The position numbers and the translations under genes were made by a program. From contig PJRA01000524.1 of assembly GCA_016987375.1 (NCBI GenBank), forward strand, positions 26,161 through 54,173: a DNA stretch of 28,013 nt, in the 5' to 3' direction. Positions 1 through 9,880 of the stretch are shown here, in pieces; position 1 is the first letter of the stretch, and the number at the start of each line of letters is the position of its first letter. The notes under the pieces were generated by a model. It was not told the DNA's origin. It saw nothing but the letters and a program-made list of their open reading frames with translations, and searched no databases. The DNA is from Brachionus koreanus (taxonomy: Eukaryota > Rotifera > Eurotatoria > Ploima > Brachionidae).

Positions 1-50
1 TACCATTGCCGGTCCCAAGTCCGGATGAGAAAATGGGAGGGTAAGGACTA
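1..50. repeat. possible edge of a dispersed repeat
   Basis: The first 50 bases are clearly richer in G and C than the AT-rich DNA that follows. They contain a GTCC arm near 13-16 and a GGAC arm near 45-48 that could pair around a purine-rich loop. The string GGTCCCAAGTCCGGAT resembles a motif I associate from memory with dispersed non-LTR elements, but I cannot verify this here. The segment is cut by the window edge. It could equally be unique sequence. Confidence 0.2.
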
Positions 51-563
51 AACAGACACACATATTCACACTCCTTCTCAACGATTCAAAGTAAATTCAA
101 AAAGTACAAAATCAAGAGTATAAAAAATGGAGACATGCATTGATCAAGAGTTTTCTTTTTTTCTTCAGTGATGCCGTCAAATTTCTAACTTTTATGATGA
201 AGCTTTGTTTTATTCAGCGATAATCAAATTTTTAAAAATATTTTGAAAAATATTTTATTGTTTGTTCGCTTTAAATTTCATTTAAAAACAAATCGTTTTT
301 AATACAAATGAGCCTCTTTATTCTAGTTGTTGTACTTAATTATCAGAAAAAATATAAAAATCAATATTAATACTTATCAATCATCACATTTTATTCAATA
401 AAAAAAATGAAAGTTTCAAAATTTACATTATTAATTTGGTTAATTATAATTTTTTAATTTGTCAAAAATAGTAAAGCTTCGAATGGTCAATTGTTTACCA
501 GTGAGTTCATTTCTAAATATAAATAAAAAAACCGGTTAAAAGTGATTTAATTAAATTTTGACA
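51..563. other. AT-rich non-coding DNA downstream of the first minus-strand gene
   Basis: This stretch is AT-rich with short A and T runs and no sustained open frame. It lies just 3' of the stop codon of the minus-strand gene ending at 564, so it should contain that gene's 3' UTR. TTTATT at 390-395 and 317-322 reads AATAAA on the minus strand; either could be the poly(A) signal. Confidence 0.5.
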
Positions 564-1605
564 TCAACTACTGTATATTTTACTATTAGTAGTTTCAGTG
601 AGCACAGTGTTTAGGTGTTTTAATGGCGCTTGGCTTGTTTTGGGAACATAGTTTTTAATATCTAACTCATGTAGGCCATCGGCAATAGAATTAATTCTAA
701 ATTTAACTGTTTCACTAAATTGTGGATTATTAAATTTGATTTTATGTGACTCATAGGATGAATTAGTCTTTGACAAACTTAAATTTTTAAGTATTTGTGA
801 ATTAGGATCAAAATTAGGTGTACATCTACTATTAGAACTACTTATATTACCAATATTGAAACTATTATTGTTTATTAATTTTTTGTATTTCTTCTCTAAA
901 AGCTTTAAATTTGTATCTTTTGAATTATAATTGAATTTTGAATCATTATTAAACGATACATGTTTTCGTTTTTCTAAATTTACTTTTTTAGATTTTTTCA
1001 TCAATAAATCATTAAAGTCTTGACTTTTTTCATTGTTAAATCGATTTGTCAAATTTCCCAACATTTCATCATAATTTTTTTCACTTAAATTTTCATACAA
1101 CTTTCCATTAGTTTTAATTGATTTGGCTGGTGTGAGACGCACAGTGAATATCTCATCCGGATCGATTGATTGCTCGTCTTTACTAACAGTCACTTTAGTT
1201 TCAGGCTCAATTTGAGTCGTTTTACGACTAAAACCAACCACTTCAACAGGCGTCTTTGTACGTGTTACTTCAACTGGCCTCATAGTTATTTGTCTTCTCG
1301 GACTTGTGTTTAAGGATTCTTTGTATTCTTTGCTCTCATAAATAGACTTTTTGCTCTTTGGCTTGTACTGTTCTTCGTCTACTAGCTTTTTTACAATCAA
1401 TCTTCGTTCAGGCCTACAATTTTGCTTTTTTTTTTAAACTCTTACTATTTAGCAATTTAATAATAAGATCTAAAATACTTGCTCATTTTTTATTTCTGCA
1501 ACAGATGGCTCTATTATGCGTATATTTTGTTTTTGTACTTGATCTTTCCAAGACAAAATTGAGTTACGAGGAATTTGTATATCAGAAAAAAAAGTCGAAT
1601 GTTCT
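564..1605 (-). CDS. hypothetical Lys/Ser/Asn-rich protein, spliced, 5' end unresolved
   Basis: I do not recognise the product. The last exon (1413-564) is an open frame of about 280 codons in DNA where chance frames are short. It encodes a hydrophilic, probably disordered protein rich in Lys, Ser, Asn and Thr, with no signal peptide or membrane segment. The frame opens without an early ATG; the first methionine is about 40 residues in, at QITMRPVEV, so an upstream exon is needed. A good candidate is 1605-1483, preceded by a TTTATTTTTTAG acceptor and reading HSTFFSDIQIPRNSILSWKD onward. It fits the last exon in frame if its donor is GA|GCAAGT at 1483/1482 and the acceptor is ATTGTAG at 1414, giving a 69-base GC-AG intron and the junction IKNE-PERR. 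The frame contains RKHVSF, which fits the PP1-docking RVxF pattern. The exons are fairly secure; the exact join and the start are not. Confidence 0.55.
1414..1482 (-). other. predicted 69-base GC-AG intron
   Basis: On the minus strand the exon ending at 1483 runs directly into GCAAGT, the usual extended context of GC donors. The only AG that restores the downstream frame with matching phase 2 is ATTGTAG at 1420-1414. The nearest GT donor (GTATTT at 1478) is in phase 0; joined to the same acceptor it hits TGA at once. It could pair only with a poor acceptor ending AAAAAAG inside the next exon. This is inferred from frame and motif only. Confidence 0.4.
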
Positions 1606-2091
1606 CTAAAAAATAAAGTTTAATCTTATTAAAAAAATTTTTTGGTTGAAAAATAAATTTTAATTTGAAAAGAAAAATATTATTTTTAATATTTGGAATT
1701 TAACATTAATTAAATTTAAAAATTCTTGTTTTAGATTTATATGCTAATTTATTTTTTATTTGTTGTCGACTAAGTAATTGCTTCATTCTGAGTGATTTTT
1801 GTAATACTCAAACAGAATAATAATGAATAAGTGGCGAATTGAAATTAATGATCAAATTAAAATAATCATGTTGAAGAAATATTTTTTCAAAAAATTTTTA
1901 TGATAATAAAATTATTAAATTTATTTAAGTAAAATTTTAATGTTAAACTTAATTTCATATTTATTTATTTAATTAAATTAGCGTCAAGTTTGACGATTTT
2001 AAAAAAGAAAAATTTTGATAAATCAAAAATTTTTTGCTAACAGAATTATGCACAATACTTAGATATGATTAAACAAGTTTACCCACATCAC

Positions 2092-2159
2092 ATTTGAAAA
2101 TGTGTTTCTGCTTTAAATTCTTCAATTTTATAAAATTTAAAATTTTTGGGCACCATCAT
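2092..2159 (-). other. weak candidate first coding exon of the 564-1605 gene
   Basis: On the minus strand two in-frame ATGs (2159 and 2156) open a short frame reading MMVPKNFKFYKIEEFKAETH and then Phe-Gln. A GTGATG donor follows at 2091. Its phase 2 matches the acceptor of the exon starting at 1605, so a continuous reading frame results across a 486-base intron. The donor is a poor match to consensus and the exon is short and AT-rich, so it may be chance. No better start exon was found between 1606 and 2160. Confidence 0.2.
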
Positions 2160-2280
2160 CAAATATTGATGAACTAAGTGAACTAATCTGATTATGAATA
2201 TAGACCCTCAAAAAAAGCAAAAAGAGGATAATTTAAGAAAAATTATACAGGAAAGGACTAATGTTTTACATTCAAGAGAA

Positions 2281-3312
2281 TAGCCTCATAATTGATAGTC
2301 AATATGACTTCTCAAAAGCTTTTGATACTATACCGCATCAACAAATTCTTCATAAACTACGTAGTTATAGGTGAGAAAATAGTAAGTTAAGAAGACTTTT
2401 TGATTAAGAGAACTTAGCGAGTTCTCATTTGTGACGAAGTTTCTAGATGGTCAGAGGTACTAAGTCGAGTTCCGCAAGGGTCTGTACTTGGACCCCTGCT
2501 CTTAGTTCTGAATGTACATAAATGAACTACCTGAATGCGTTTCAAATTGAATGGAATTGTATGCAGATGACTTGAAAATTATTGGTATAGTAAATAAAGC
2601 TTATTAAAGAGTGATTTTACGAAAAGATTTGGACGCAGTATGTCATTGGATAGAGGTCTGGCGAATGCGACTGTCTGGTAACAAATTTAAAGTAATGCAT
2701 TTCGGCAGACTAAATGCAAGGCATAAATATACATTAAAAGGCAACTCAAAGTCACATTAACGCTTACAGAGTGTGAGACGGATCTTGGAGTGATCGTTTC
2801 ATTAAATTTAAAGAGAACTCCCCAAGTGAAAAGTGCTTGTGCAAAAGCTTGTAGGATACTTGGAATGTTCAAGAGGACGTTTACAAGTAGAGAGGGAATG
2901 CTTTGGAAAAAGTGCATGAGAGGGCAAAAAAAATACCTTTATCTCTAAGAAACATGTCGTTTGAAATGAGGTTAACGAAATTAAGAGTGACAAAACCTGA
3001 GCTAAGTAAAAGAAGAGTGAGAAGAGTGTGCTTGAAATGTAAATATTAGTGAATGGAATAGAAAGGACAGGCTTGGTCAAGATTCTAGTGAAAAGATCAA
3101 AAAGGATCTAGTTGGGACGTTAAAAGGAAATGGCCAGTGAGAAAGTTTTCTGGCTTAAATAAAAAACGATTTTGCAGCTGCAGTAAGTGCCAGACATGTC
3201 TTTTTCCCAAACAGAGTAATTGAAATAAATTGTCAGAAAATGTGGTTAAATGTATGTCAACTGGTAGTTTTAAAATGGCTTTAGATAAATTTAGTAGAAT
3301 CGGCTGCTACAC
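2281..3312 (+). mobile_element. decayed jockey/CR1-like LINE, reverse transcriptase remnant
   Basis: Translation in shifting plus-strand frames gives hallmarks of a non-LTR reverse transcriptase in the right order. YDFSKAFDTIPHQQILHKL at about 2300-2360 is palm motif A with its aspartate. SRVPQGSVLGPLL at about 2464-2505 is the conserved turn. YADDLKIIG at about 2559-2585 is the YADD catalytic box. HWIEVWRMRLSGNKFKVM follows near 2644-2698. Further on are LEKVHERAKK near 2900, then HVFFPNRVIEIN and SFKMALDKFSRIG near 3195-3305, typical of the LINE C terminus. Stops and frameshifts interrupt it throughout, so it is a dead copy. The 5' part of the element is missing or unrecognisable. Confidence 0.85.
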
Positions 3313-3316
3313 CTCT

Positions 3317-3340
3317 ACACGGCCAAAAATTGTGCCGTGT
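3317..3340 (+). repeat. hairpin at the 3' edge of the LINE copy
   Basis: ACACGGC at 3317-3323 is the perfect inverse of GCCGTGT at 3334-3340, separated by 10 AT-rich bases. It sits immediately after the last LINE-coding similarity, where several LINE families carry a 3' stem-loop recognised by their own reverse transcriptase. The position suggests the element's 3' UTR; the role is inferred. Confidence 0.4.
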
Positions 3341-3573
3341 GAAAATTTTTACTTCGAAAAAATTTTAAAATTGAGTTGAAAATGCACGTTTTTTTACCAA
3401 AACTTTTTCTTTAATAGCTAAATATAATTAAAATAATAATTATAGTACAATTAGATTTTATTTTCAAATCAATAATGCTTATTCGATAAAACGTTTAAAT
3501 CTTGAGATTTTTCTCCAAAAAAAATACGATTTTTCACAAAACTTAAAAAGTATATTATGCAAATAGAGTTGTC

Positions 3574-4811
3574 TTACTTTTTTTTTGGTTGTTGATAAAC
3601 AACAAAAGTAGTGGAATCATTTGAATCTTCAATAAAATTTTCTTTGTGTACTGGCTGGCCATTTCTGCAAATTCTCATTTGTTCACCACTAATCAACTTT
3701 TGAGCAATTACAGATCCGACATCACCACTTACTTTATATGTGTCTTTGTCGCTTGCTTTATCCAAATCAGCTGTGAATGTATCAATCAAACTTGTTTTAG
3801 TATCACGTTGATTAGATGAGATACTAATATTTATCCATTGTTGATCAGGCTTGTAGATTTCATCATTTATAATGTTCATAGGAGCAGTTTTTTGAATAGA
3901 CTTAAAAACAAAAATGTTTTAGTCGTGTTCTATGCTTTACTGATAAAAGTGTACTTTGGCGTTTAGCTCAAGCTTCCAGTGATCCTGAATTTTTTCCCGT
4001 ATATTTTTTTTTTGGCTTACATAAGCTCTTAGCTCTTTGTCGATTGGACTTTTTCGGCTAGTCTCGCCTCGTTCCATGCTTGTTGAACTGTCTTAAAAAT
4101 TTTGAATTAATTTTTTTTTCGCTATTTAATAGACTAATTATGCTGTTGTTTCCATTTGGTTTTATTAAATAAGAACTAATATTTTTGAAGAGTACCAATT
4201 TAGTTGGCAACTAGTTTATTATTCTAAGCCAGAAATTTTCTCGTTGCTTAAGTAAATAATATTAATTGAGCTTATTTTGCGAAACTGTGCCATAAATGCT
4301 CTTAAACAATTTGTTTAGAGAATAATAAAATTTTTCATATTAAATTTATTGTTTTTATGTTTTGTTCAGTTGGAATTCAGTAATTACTTTTTTGTTTCTA
4401 ATTTTTTTTTTCATTTTTAAATCGCTTAAAGCTTTTTACCTGAAAATTGATGATTTACTGATTTGACATTAGCTGAATTTTCTATTTGAAAATGACTATT
4501 CATATTAACATGGCCGATTGATTTTTTGATGAATTTTTTGATTCTTGTCGACTTGTCTATGCTATTTACATAATTTGCAGATCTTAAAATAAAAATTAAA
4601 ATCTTTCTATCGTCAACTTGAAGTCCCACCTAGTGCGCGGTATCAAATTTGATTGTTTTACACTCAAAGACCCTAAGTCTGAATTGGTTTCATCAAGTTT
4701 CAAATCGTCAACTGTGAGGCCATTTGTCTTTGCCAAGTCCACCACTAGTTTTTTATCATGGTGTTTTTTTTTAACAAAAGTTGAAGCAGCACTTTTAGAT
4801 TGAATTCTCAT
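3574..4811 (-). CDS. hypothetical basic protein, four exons, about 262 aa
   Basis: Four minus-strand exons join in frame: 4811-4630, 4582-4440, 4091-3955 and 3900-3574, total 789 bases including the stop. Introns are 47 bases (GTGGGA to TTTTAAG, phase 2), 348 bases (GTAAAA to TTTTTAAG, phase 1) and 54 bases (GTACAC to TTTTTAAG, phase 0). The first two joins read IPRT-R-SANY and HQFS-D-SSTS. The start ATG at 4811 has context AAAATGA; the frame is closed by a TGA about 60 bases upstream. The protein has a Lys-rich, probably disordered N-terminal half (residues 1-150, with SKSAASTFVKKKHHDKK) and a more ordered-looking C-terminal part (about 162-255, including QQWINISIS and MRICRNGQPVHKENF) ending in PKKK. 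It has no signal peptide or membrane helix. I recognise no family. Consistent phases and acceptors make the model credible; the third donor (GTACAC) is the weakest point, because GTAAAG nearby breaks the frame. Confidence 0.6.
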
Positions 4812-7800
4812 TTTAGACTTTTTTTTCAAATTTTCAAAATAAAAAATGTTTTCAAATTGTCAAAAAAAATTTTTCTTAAGATTTAATCACAACACCTGAG
4901 GGTACTTGATTGGAATAAATTAATTTGCGGTGATTTAAGAGTGGGTAAATAGAATTTAAAATAAATTATTTTTCAAAAGTTGTTTTTTAAGGCTTTATCT
5001 GCAAAGAATCATGTCAGTAAAATAAATTTTTATTTCTTTAGGGTTTTTTTTTCCAATTTTTAGAGATAAGTATTTGCTCGATACAAGATCAAGATTTGCT
5101 CATTTCGTTAAATAAGGTTTTATTTATTTACTTTAATTTTTTTTTAATTAAATAATTATTTTTCGTTGTCAGAGTAACTGGTTTATAGGCCTAATTTCGG
5201 ATCTGAATCGTTTCTATGTCGATTGAAACTGTTTCTTATTTGTTAATAAAATTCTTATAATGTGAAAAACAAATTTATCTAGTAAAACTAATTGATATAA
5301 TGACAATATCACCTTGTGTACATATTTGTATACTTGTTTTTTCTTGCTATTCCTTGTTAGCTAGTTTCTCTGTTTGCCAAAAGTTTCTATTTATTTTTTT
5401 GACTTTAAATTTGTTTATCACTAGATTTAAATTTTGCTAATATTACATAATTTTATGCTGGTTAAACTAAAATAAGAAATTTTAAAATTCTGAACGAGAT
5501 TAGTTCATTGTCTTGTGCATCTTCACTAGTTATTTTCAATCATTCAAGCATTTGATTTTATTGCATTCTTGGAATTTATAAATAATCTAAGACTAAAAGT
5601 TTAATCAGAATAAAAGAATTATTTTGCTATTTAACTAAAATGTGATTATAAACTTTAATTTGCATTTGAAAGCAATCCTAAAAATTAAAACCGAGCTCTG
5701 TAAGTAGAATTATTGAATGAATAATAAGTTTTTCTAAAATAAACAAATTAAAAAAATTTTAATTTTTCTATTTTTTTTTCATATAAAAAATTTCTATCGA
5801 AAACATGGATTTTCTATATCTAAAAAGTAAACAAACACAAAATTTATAGATGAATAAAATCAGATTAAATTAGTTCTCTTGGTTGTTAATCAAACTTAGC
5901 GAAATAATTGAATTTTTTTCCATCTTTTTCTCTTAGAATAAATATCGAAAATTTAATTTAAAAAAAAATAAGCTTATGGTGCAAGTTTTAAACTAGACAT
6001 TAAAAAACTAAAAAAAAATTTGCATTAAATTTTTATTAGACTCTATTTGAGTAATATATTCAAGTTATAAAGAAAAAAAAAAATTTTTTAATGTCAAGTG
6101 TCAATTTTCAATCTAATATGTGTACACCTGTTTTTAAAGCTCTAGTTTTGTGACTTGCAGGCTGAGTAATCGAAAAAGCTTAATTTGAAAATAAAACTGT
6201 TTTTTTAGGAAAATTTTATTTAGAAAAAAATTTAATTTCTTTAGGTTATTATTAAATAGGGAAAAAAAAAGAAAAACTGTATTTTTGTTTTGACTTTTTT
6301 TGAGTAAAATTGCCTCATAGCCATCAATAGTCGAAATAACAAAACTGTCAACAAGATTTTTAGTTAAAGAGAAAACATTTTTGAAATTAAAGTTAATAGG
6401 TCCTAAGCAAAAATTTGTACTAAACAAAAACTAAATGACAGATTAAATTCCAAATCGAATGATAGAGAATTATAAAACAAACAAAACCTAGATTAAAATG
6501 TGGCTTGAAAGAATAAAATTTTTGAAATTTTTTTCTATGCTTGAAACTTGGCGTGTATTTCTATTGACAAAAACAGTTTGAAAATTTGAAACAGAAAGTG
6601 AACAATATTTGCCGAGGTGCCTTATAATTAAATTAATTGACCTCTATTTGCCTAACCCAAATATCCAACCAGACAAATGGTTTATAAAAGCTTGATTCCA
6701 TTCATCGCTAAGCTCAAACATTTTCGATACATTTACGAAACACCTGCTCCTATCCGCATTAGATAATCATTTAAGTTAATTGATCTCAAAAAAATTCGAA
6801 TTGGAGCTCTATCACGGTCATTGGTTTCAAATAGCATATTTTTTAAAACTTTACCAAAGGTTGTTTTTGTTTTTTTGATTTAATTTTGACTATTTTTAAT
6901 TATCTAGTCTCTAAGACAGTAATAAGTTTGTCGAGAGAGCATTATGGACCTAAACAATGAGCTTTAGTTCAACTAAATTTAAGCTTAAAATTCATTAAGA
7001 GATCAAATCGCGGAAAAATCATTAGGCAAGCCATCCACGATTTTATCAATTAGAAAAATTTACTCGTCGATTTGAATTCTTAACTTGAACTTAGTCAAGC
7101 GTATATTCATTATTTCTCTAGAAAATAAATACCTTAAATTTTTGATTTTTACAAATTAAGTGACCATTAGATTAAAAATTTAAATTTTCTAGAATAAATG
7201 AGCTAAAACTATTTAGTTGATTTTATTTATCACTCTGTCTACCATTTGGTACACACAAATCATCAATGTTAATTTTTTTTTCTCTCTCTAAGTTTCTTTA
7301 GTTACTGTCAAAAGTGACTAAATTTATTTTTTTTAATTTTTAGTTTTAATAAAAAATTTTTGATGCTCGAATTAAAATTTAATTTTTTTTTTTAGTCTTT
7401 TGTTCCAAAAATTATTCAATGAGAGCTAATGAAAAAGAGTTTTTCACATTGACCTGCCTAAAACATGATACGGTTGAAATTTTTAATCTATAAATAAAGA
7501 TTAGCTCGTCAAAAAATCAACAAAAAGACAAATGATATTATGATGACCAGTATTAGTAATTGGTTTTGTGAATGAATTAAAGAAATTAGTAGGCCACAGT
7601 TAGTGAGTCAAAGAGACAGAGGAAAGAAAAAAATTTCACTTTAAAAAATAGCTTAAGGTAGAGTCAAATCGGTCATTATAATTAGATTAATATTTCATTA
7701 ATTTCCATTCATTCAATTTCAACATCACCTAGATTTTTATCTCTAGATTAATCCATTAGGTCAAGCCAAGGTCATATTTCGCAAAATGTAACACATGGCG

Positions 7801-8032
7801 CATTATTCAGACAAACAAAATACAAATATAAAGCTACTATTTGCACTAATGAGCTTGGCGTCCTGGAAATAAGAATCGGACACAACAAAAACTATACTAG
7901 GAAATTTAATATCTTAATTGAATTATGAATGCATGATCATATTCGCAATTAGGTCGGTCTACCTGTTTAGTTATCTTTGAGGATATTCCGATCGAACTAG
8001 AAGCTTAATAAAATAGTATGTTATTTGGCTTT

Positions 8033-8087
8033 GTTTATCTCAAAGATAAGAAAGTTTAGTATCATCTTTGCCGTTTATGAGATAAAC
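8033..8087. promoter_or_regulatory. inverted GATA-type motifs
   Basis: GTTTATCTC at 8033-8041 is perfectly repeated in inverse as GAGATAAAC at 8079-8087. The left arm continues into TTATCTCAAAGATAA, itself an inverted pair of GATA-factor core sites. Such spacing could be an enhancer element or a weak hairpin. Function is not shown by the sequence. Confidence 0.2.
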
Positions 8088-8610
8088 ACCAACATTAACG
8101 ATAAAGACCTAATGATTTATTATTTTGTTTTATTTATTTTTTACATTAGACTTTATTGATCAGCTAAGTTGAGCATTTGAGAATTTCATTTAAACGCTAT
8201 GTTGTTCATTGCGTTGACAAAAATCGATCTTTCAATTAATCCATGGAGAAATTTACAATTCATTAAAATTTTAATATTATTTCAATATTTGTAATGCCTA
8301 GCGCAAATTGTTTTTGCTTAATTAAACTTTTCTTTTTTATTTAATTTTGTCCTGGTTATAATTACTTCAATAATCTTTGAAAATAAAAAAAAAGTAGTTT
8401 TTTTTTCAGTCTGTAATCTACTGTTCAAAATAAGACAAAAAATAGGTCTTGATTTAATTAATCAGATTTTTTAGATTAAATAAACTATGTCAAGTTAGAT
8501 AATCGTTATCAGGCCTTAAACGGTCATATAAGAAGATAAAAATACTATGAGTTAAGATAAGTGAATTAAATTAAATTATTTTTTTCACTATTGAGCAATT
8601 TATGTCTTTT

Positions 8611-8632
8611 TTGTTGTTGTTGTTGTTGTTGT
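8611..8632. repeat. (TTG)n microsatellite
   Basis: Seven consecutive TTG units follow a short T run. A shorter tract of the same unit lies at 12751-12764. Neither is inside a supported coding frame. Confidence 0.9.
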
Positions 8633-9849
8633 AATAGCGATTGCTATTGTAGTTGAATGATATTTTGTCATCTGGTGGACTAATAGCACGTAATTGTATT
8701 GATTTATGTAAATAGGTCTAATTTCAATTTATTTGAAAAATAAAATCCAAAATTCAATTTCTTTTGTATTTCATGATTCCAAGAAAATGGATTTGTGTAT
8801 TCAACAAATTAAATAATTTAGTAAAACGTAATTTTTTAATGAAAAGCTATATTTATTTTAGTAGAAATACAATTAAATTTCGATCTATTTGTGTTCGGTC
8901 AAATCTATTCACAACAAAATTTCTCCATTGTGCTCCTTCTAATTAAAGTATAAATTTATTAATATGGTTACTTTTTTTTCTAGCTCAATAAATTTCCTCT
9001 TCTACTGACTGCTATTTAAGGAATACGCTATTTGCTAAATCAAATATTTACTTAGTGAAAGAATGCAAGACTATGTTATCCGGTAGTTTTTTTTAATTCA
9101 TTTTTACCTAAAAAAAATTATCTTCTTTTAGTTTTGTTGTATTCAGATATAAATATTAATAAATACTTTAATTTTAATTATTCTAAATAGATAATAAATA
9201 TAATTTATTTTAGATCTAAGTGTGAAGTTTTAATATCAATAGTGTCGTAAATTAAGTTTATTAAACATTTTCATATTTGAAGGTTATGGTGAAACAGAAA
9301 TAGTTTTTAAATTTTGTCTTTTATTTGAGTTTAAGAGTGTCTAAAATGTATAAAAAATTATTTATTAAATTTTGTTCAGAAACAATATATCAATTTTTTA
9401 GTTATTTTGTTTATAAATTATAATCAAAAATTAAAATAAATTGATTTTTTTTTAACAGCCTTAGATAGTTTAAAAAAAAGAAATTCTTTTATACTCAACA
9501 ATCACATATTTGTCATTTGACTTGGGCCCTAGAACAAATGCTTTTAAATTAAATTAACTTTAAGCCGAATGTGTTTTTGTGGCCTTGAGCAGCGAATTCA
9601 ATTTCAATTTCATTTTAATCACAATACTTTTCAAACTAATTTTAGTCTTAAAGCAATTTAAACTATTCAAGTAATATTAGACCAGAATCTTAAAAAAATT
9701 TGAGTTATTTTCTCTAATTTATTTTTGAACTTATCAATAATAAATATTGTAAGCAATAGATAGCATTGAGTAATAAATAGCATCATCGTATTCCAAAATA
9801 AATAACTTAAATTTTAAAATAGATTTTCAATCGATTAACTTGTACCAAA

Positions 9850-9880
9850 AACACACACACACATACATACATATATATAA
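9850..9880. repeat. (AC)n-(ATAC)n-(AT)n compound microsatellite
   Basis: An AC dinucleotide run passes into CATA units and then an AT run, typical of slippage-generated simple sequence in non-coding DNA. Confidence 0.9.

Larger units (their letters stand above)
4812..9840. other. AT-rich intergenic DNA, no supported gene
   Basis: No open frame here looks coding. The longest, on the minus strand at 6134-6427, is a Phe/Leu/Lys/Asn-rich translation expected by chance. The stretch has many A and T runs, a (TTG)n tract at 8611-8632 and a GATA-type inverted repeat at 8033-8087. A more complex segment at about 6600-6790 stands out only in being less A/T-monotonous. No tRNA-like A or B boxes were noticed by eye. 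Confidence 0.6.

Noticed and set aside
1358..1609. 83-codon plus-strand frame
   Set aside because: It is hydrophobic and Phe-rich, antisense to the better-supported minus-strand exons at 1413 and 1483-1605.
2687..3080. Two overlapping minus-strand frames of 76 and 90 codons
   Set aside because: They lie antisense to the LINE reverse-transcriptase remnant, whose plus-strand translation carries the recognisable motifs.
4618..4803. Plus-strand 61-codon frame
   Set aside because: It is antisense to exon 1 of the four-exon minus-strand gene, which has consistent splice phases.
6134..6427. 97-codon minus-strand open frame
   Set aside because: The translation is dominated by Phe, Leu, Lys and Asn, as expected from T/A runs. 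It has no domain, splice partner or composition change.
8764..8946. 60-codon plus-strand frame
   Set aside because: It is short, with no family resemblance and no exon signals.
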